Part shown: in pieces, positions 61,382 through 64,000 of the stretch | Layout of the letters: each line of letters opens with the position of its first letter | Position numbering within the stretch: position 1 is the stretch's first letter | Assembly: GCA_002049455.2 (NCBI GenBank) | Contig: KV918893.1 | Span: 124,001-188,000, forward strand | Direction: 5' to 3' | Source of the DNA: Porphyra umbilicalis | Taxonomy: Eukaryota > Rhodophyta > Bangiophyceae > Bangiales > Bangiaceae | DNA length: 64,000 nt | Translations under genes and position numbers: made by a program | The notes under the pieces: generated by a model | Seen by the model: only the letters and a program-made list of their open reading frames with translations | Databases searched by the model: none | Told to the model about the DNA's origin: nothing

Positions 61382-62332
61382 ATGGCGGACGAGCAGCCGT
61401 ACGTTTTCAGCTTTGTTCGCCCAGCGGTGAGGGCGACTGGGCTGCGTCATGACATTCTGGCTCTTCGGGATGAGCGAACACGTCTGTTGCTTGCGACCCC
61501 AAGGCGACTGGACGGAGGGCTGACCACGCGCTTCTTGTTCTTTTCCTGTGATAATGAGGTCCATTTTTATCGTTACCATCCCCCCGTCGTTGCCCGTGGC
61601 TCTCCCCGCTCTCGTGTGTGCGACGCTTCCGCGGCCAATGTGCAGTACCGACCGCAAGTCGCTGATGGAGAGCCTGGCGGCCAAGCTCGCCGCTGGACCT
61701 CCTGCCAAGCCTGTCGGCCTAGTAAAGCAGGTGGACCACACCGCCGCCGAAGCGGGGGTAGGGGCAGAGGCGAGCTCGGCGGAGAAGGCGCTCGGCGGGG
61801 TGCTCACCGGGTCGCTGGGTGGTAACCCAGCCGAGACCACTGCTGAGAAAGAAAAGACTGCGCCAGAGGAGACAGGCGGGTACGTTGAGTTGCTCCCTTG
61901 GTGTTGTGACTGGGTTTCTCGTGCATGACATGCTTTTTCATTTTGTATCCGTCCTAGTACCGGGTGGCTACTGCGCATGGAGGCGTGTTTGGTGCGGCCG
62001 GCGTTGCCCTCCGTTTTTGTGCGCGTTTGAGGAGTTTGTGCGCTGCCTCGACCGCTCACCTTGTTTCTGCTCTGCTACATGCTGCGCTGATGTTGTCTGT
62101 CCTCTCGGCCTACGACTGTTTCGTCCTCCTCCCGGTGCAGCAAGCCACGTGAGGCGCTGTTTGCAGACCTGGCGGCCAAGCTGGCAGCAGGCCCCCCGCG
62201 CACCCCGTCGGGCTCGTCAAGCAGCAGCAGGGCCCGTGGGAGGAGGCCAAGGGGGAGGCGGGCGCCGGGGAGAAGAAGCTCGGCAGCTTGCTGCAGGAGA
62301 GCCTGCCGCTCAAGCGGGGTGAGGAGAAGTAG
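61382..62332 (+). CDS. Three-exon protein of unknown function, second copy (one-base deletion)
   Basis: Exons by correspondence are 61382-61426, 61659-61879 and 62141-62332. Splice sites are identical to copy 1. Exon 3 lacks one C in the run at about 62191-62196 (six against seven in copy 1), which breaks LAAGPPAHPVG. The shift is again a homopolymer count, so copy 1 is the better reading. Confidence 0.5.
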
Positions 62333-62454
62333 AGTCGCCACCGGCGGCGGTCGCCCGGCACGCGGAGCTCGGAGTGTTTCGGTTCCTGTTAAAAGTGGAA
62401 AGCAAGCTCCCACCACAGCCCCGCCCCCCCCCGTCTCTGTTGTTGTCCCCCCTC

Positions 62455-64000
62455 TCACGCACGTGGCGGAGGCGGCGGCGGTGCGAGCGACGCCATCAGC
62501 GTCACCCCCACCGGCGCGTGGTCCGACCCGACGACGGCGGTGCGCACCCAGGCGGCGAGCAGGCGGGTCGCCAAGGACGGCGTGGCGAGCACATAGTCGA
62601 GCCGCCAGCCAACGTTTTTGCGGCGTGCCTCCCCGCCCCGGCGGGATGACCAAAACGTGTAGACGACCGTCGATGGGTACGCCGCGCGCAGCGTGTCCAC
62701 CAGCAGCGGCGGGGGGAGCGGCGACCGAGCGCGGGGGGGGTGGGAGGTGCGACCTCGACACGGCCCTCATCCGCAGGGGCGGGGCTGGCGTCCGTTGCCG
62801 CCGCCACCCGCCGCGCGCGGCGCCCGCGCGCCCGCGCGTGGCCCCCCACCCCGCCAGCAGGCGCTTCCGTCCCGCCCCCCCCCTCCTCCCCTGCGGGCGG
62901 CCCGACGAGCCGCGAGAAGCTCCGCCGCTCCGCGGGCGTAAAGCCCGCATTCCGCTCGTTGGTGCGCGGGTTGCTGAGGTCGATCGCCGCGTGGGCGCAG
63001 TTACAGTCGCCCGCGAGGAGAATGTGTTTGCCCGTCGCCGCCGCGGCCGCCGCCACGTGGTCCCGGAGGCGCGCGTCCCAGCCGCCCGCGCCGCCACGGG
63101 CGGCCCCACCCCCCGTGCCGTCGGCAGCGACGCCCGCCCCGACGCGCGTCGGCAGCCGCACCAGCGCCGCGCCGGCGTTGGGCACGTACACGCCCACGAC
63201 GACTAGGTCGGCAAACTCGGCGGTGAGGACGCGCCCTTCCCCGTCGGCCGTGTCGGGCACGCGCGCGGCGGCGGCGGCCGGTGCCGGCGCCGCCGTCGCG
63301 CCGTCGCGGGTTGCGGCGGGCAGGAAGCCCGCCGTCACGCGCAGCGGCCGCACCTTGCACAGCAGCGCGGTGCCGCTGTAGCCGAGGCGCCCTTTGCGGG
63401 GTGGGGGCGGCGCGGCCGCACCCGCGGCCGCCGCGCCAACGCCGCCGGCCGCCCCACCGCCGCCAGTGGGCGCGCCTCCCACCGCCGCGTCGGCGTCGTC
63501 AGCCACGACGACCGCCGCGTCGGCGTCGCCACCCACAACCACCGCCCCGTCGTCGTCGCCCGAACACGCAAAGTAGGTGTAGGGCAGGGACGGCGGCAGC
63601 GCCGGCACCACGGCCGCCACCCCCCCGCGTTGCAAGCGCGTCTCCTGCACGCACAGCACGTCGGGCGACTCGGCGGCAACGTAGGCGGCGAGCGTGCCGT
63701 TGCGGAGGACGGTGCGGAGGGAGGCCACGTTCCAGCTGGCCACCTTGACGGCGCCCGCGGGGATGGGCGCGTCGATGGGCGGCCAGGGCGCAGGGACGGC
63801 CGCAGGCGGGGGGGGGGTCGTCGCGCCGTTGGGCGTCGCAGTGGCGGCTGCATTGGCGACGCGGCCGGCGGGGGCGCCGCGGCCGCGCCCCCGACCGCGA
63901 CGCGCCGTCGACAGCGTCACGGGGGGAGTGGCGACCGCCGGCGCTGCCGCCACAACCTCACTTGCCCGCGCCTGCGGTGACCGCGGTGGTGGCTGCCAGC
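62455..64000 (-). CDS. Exonuclease III-type AP endonuclease, second copy, cut by window end
   Basis: The 5' part lies beyond the window. From about 63953 to 62720 one frame covers the catalytic part without interruption: VASWNVASLR, CVQETRL, then VVPALPPSLPYTYFACSGDD, which copy 1 has out of frame, then the remaining blocks to NAGFTPAER. The G run at about 63808-63817 has ten bases here against nine in copy 1, which keeps this copy in frame. The last part (DTLRAAYPSTVVYTFWSS to GSDHAPVG) is in a different frame after the G-rich stretch near 62705-62740. Function as for copy 1. Confidence 0.85.

Overview
The window reads as nuclear DNA of a GC-rich, intron-poor eukaryote. The best fit is a red alga of the Porphyra/Pyropia (Bangiales) type. 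That placement is inferred from three things: compact genes with no or one to two short GT-AG introns, alanine/glycine-rich proteins of very high GC, and an elongation factor 1-alpha of red-algal character. There are no operons, ribosome-binding sites or CRISPR arrays, and I found no convincing tRNA or rRNA gene.

Layout. At 1-8.8 kb lie a secreted Hint (hedgehog/intein-type) protein (1763-3394, +), a glucose-6-phosphate 1-epimerase-like protein with one intron (4196-5614, +) and a membrane-anchored gamma-glutamyltransferase (6269-8788, -). From about 9.9 to 33 kb the window is mostly repeats and mobile elements. It holds a two-unit tandem repeat (9.9-10.8 kb), an unrecognised gene with an in-frame amber codon (12.7-13.4 kb), and an 8.3-kb PIF/Harbinger-like element with matching terminal inverted repeats and TGA target duplications (15124-23447). 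That element carries a SAP-domain gene, a decayed Plavaka-like transposase, a truncated HARBI1-type transposase and a 424-bp MITE. Two decayed hAT-like transposase genes (26.6-28.7 and 29.4-30.8 kb) and a GCC-rich degenerate array (31.1-32.6 kb) follow. At 34-46 kb host genes return: a HEAT-repeat (PBS-lyase type) protein, a large secreted malectin/IPT/beta-propeller protein with one intron, a 588-bp fold-back repeat, the complex I subunit NDUFS6 and a long PPR protein. At 47-54.8 kb are EF-1alpha (-), a three-exon protein of unknown function with an internally duplicated module (+), and an exonuclease III/AP endonuclease (-).

From 56694, one base after a single N, to the window end, the 47124-54424 segment is present again in the same orientation. 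The copies differ almost only by 1-2 nt indels. EF-1alpha is intact in copy 1 and broken in copy 2, while the middle of the endonuclease is broken in copy 1 and intact in copy 2. This looks more like two noisy renderings of one locus (assembly redundancy or uncollapsed haplotypes) than a biological duplication. Likewise the gamma-glutamyltransferase, HEAT and PPR genes can be read only by changing frame at long G or C runs, so those breaks are probably base-calling errors.

The genes do not form one pathway. They are a housekeeping set (translation, DNA repair, respiration, organelle RNA metabolism, sugar-phosphate and glutathione metabolism) plus two secreted multidomain proteins probably linked to the cell surface or wall, separated by transposon nests.
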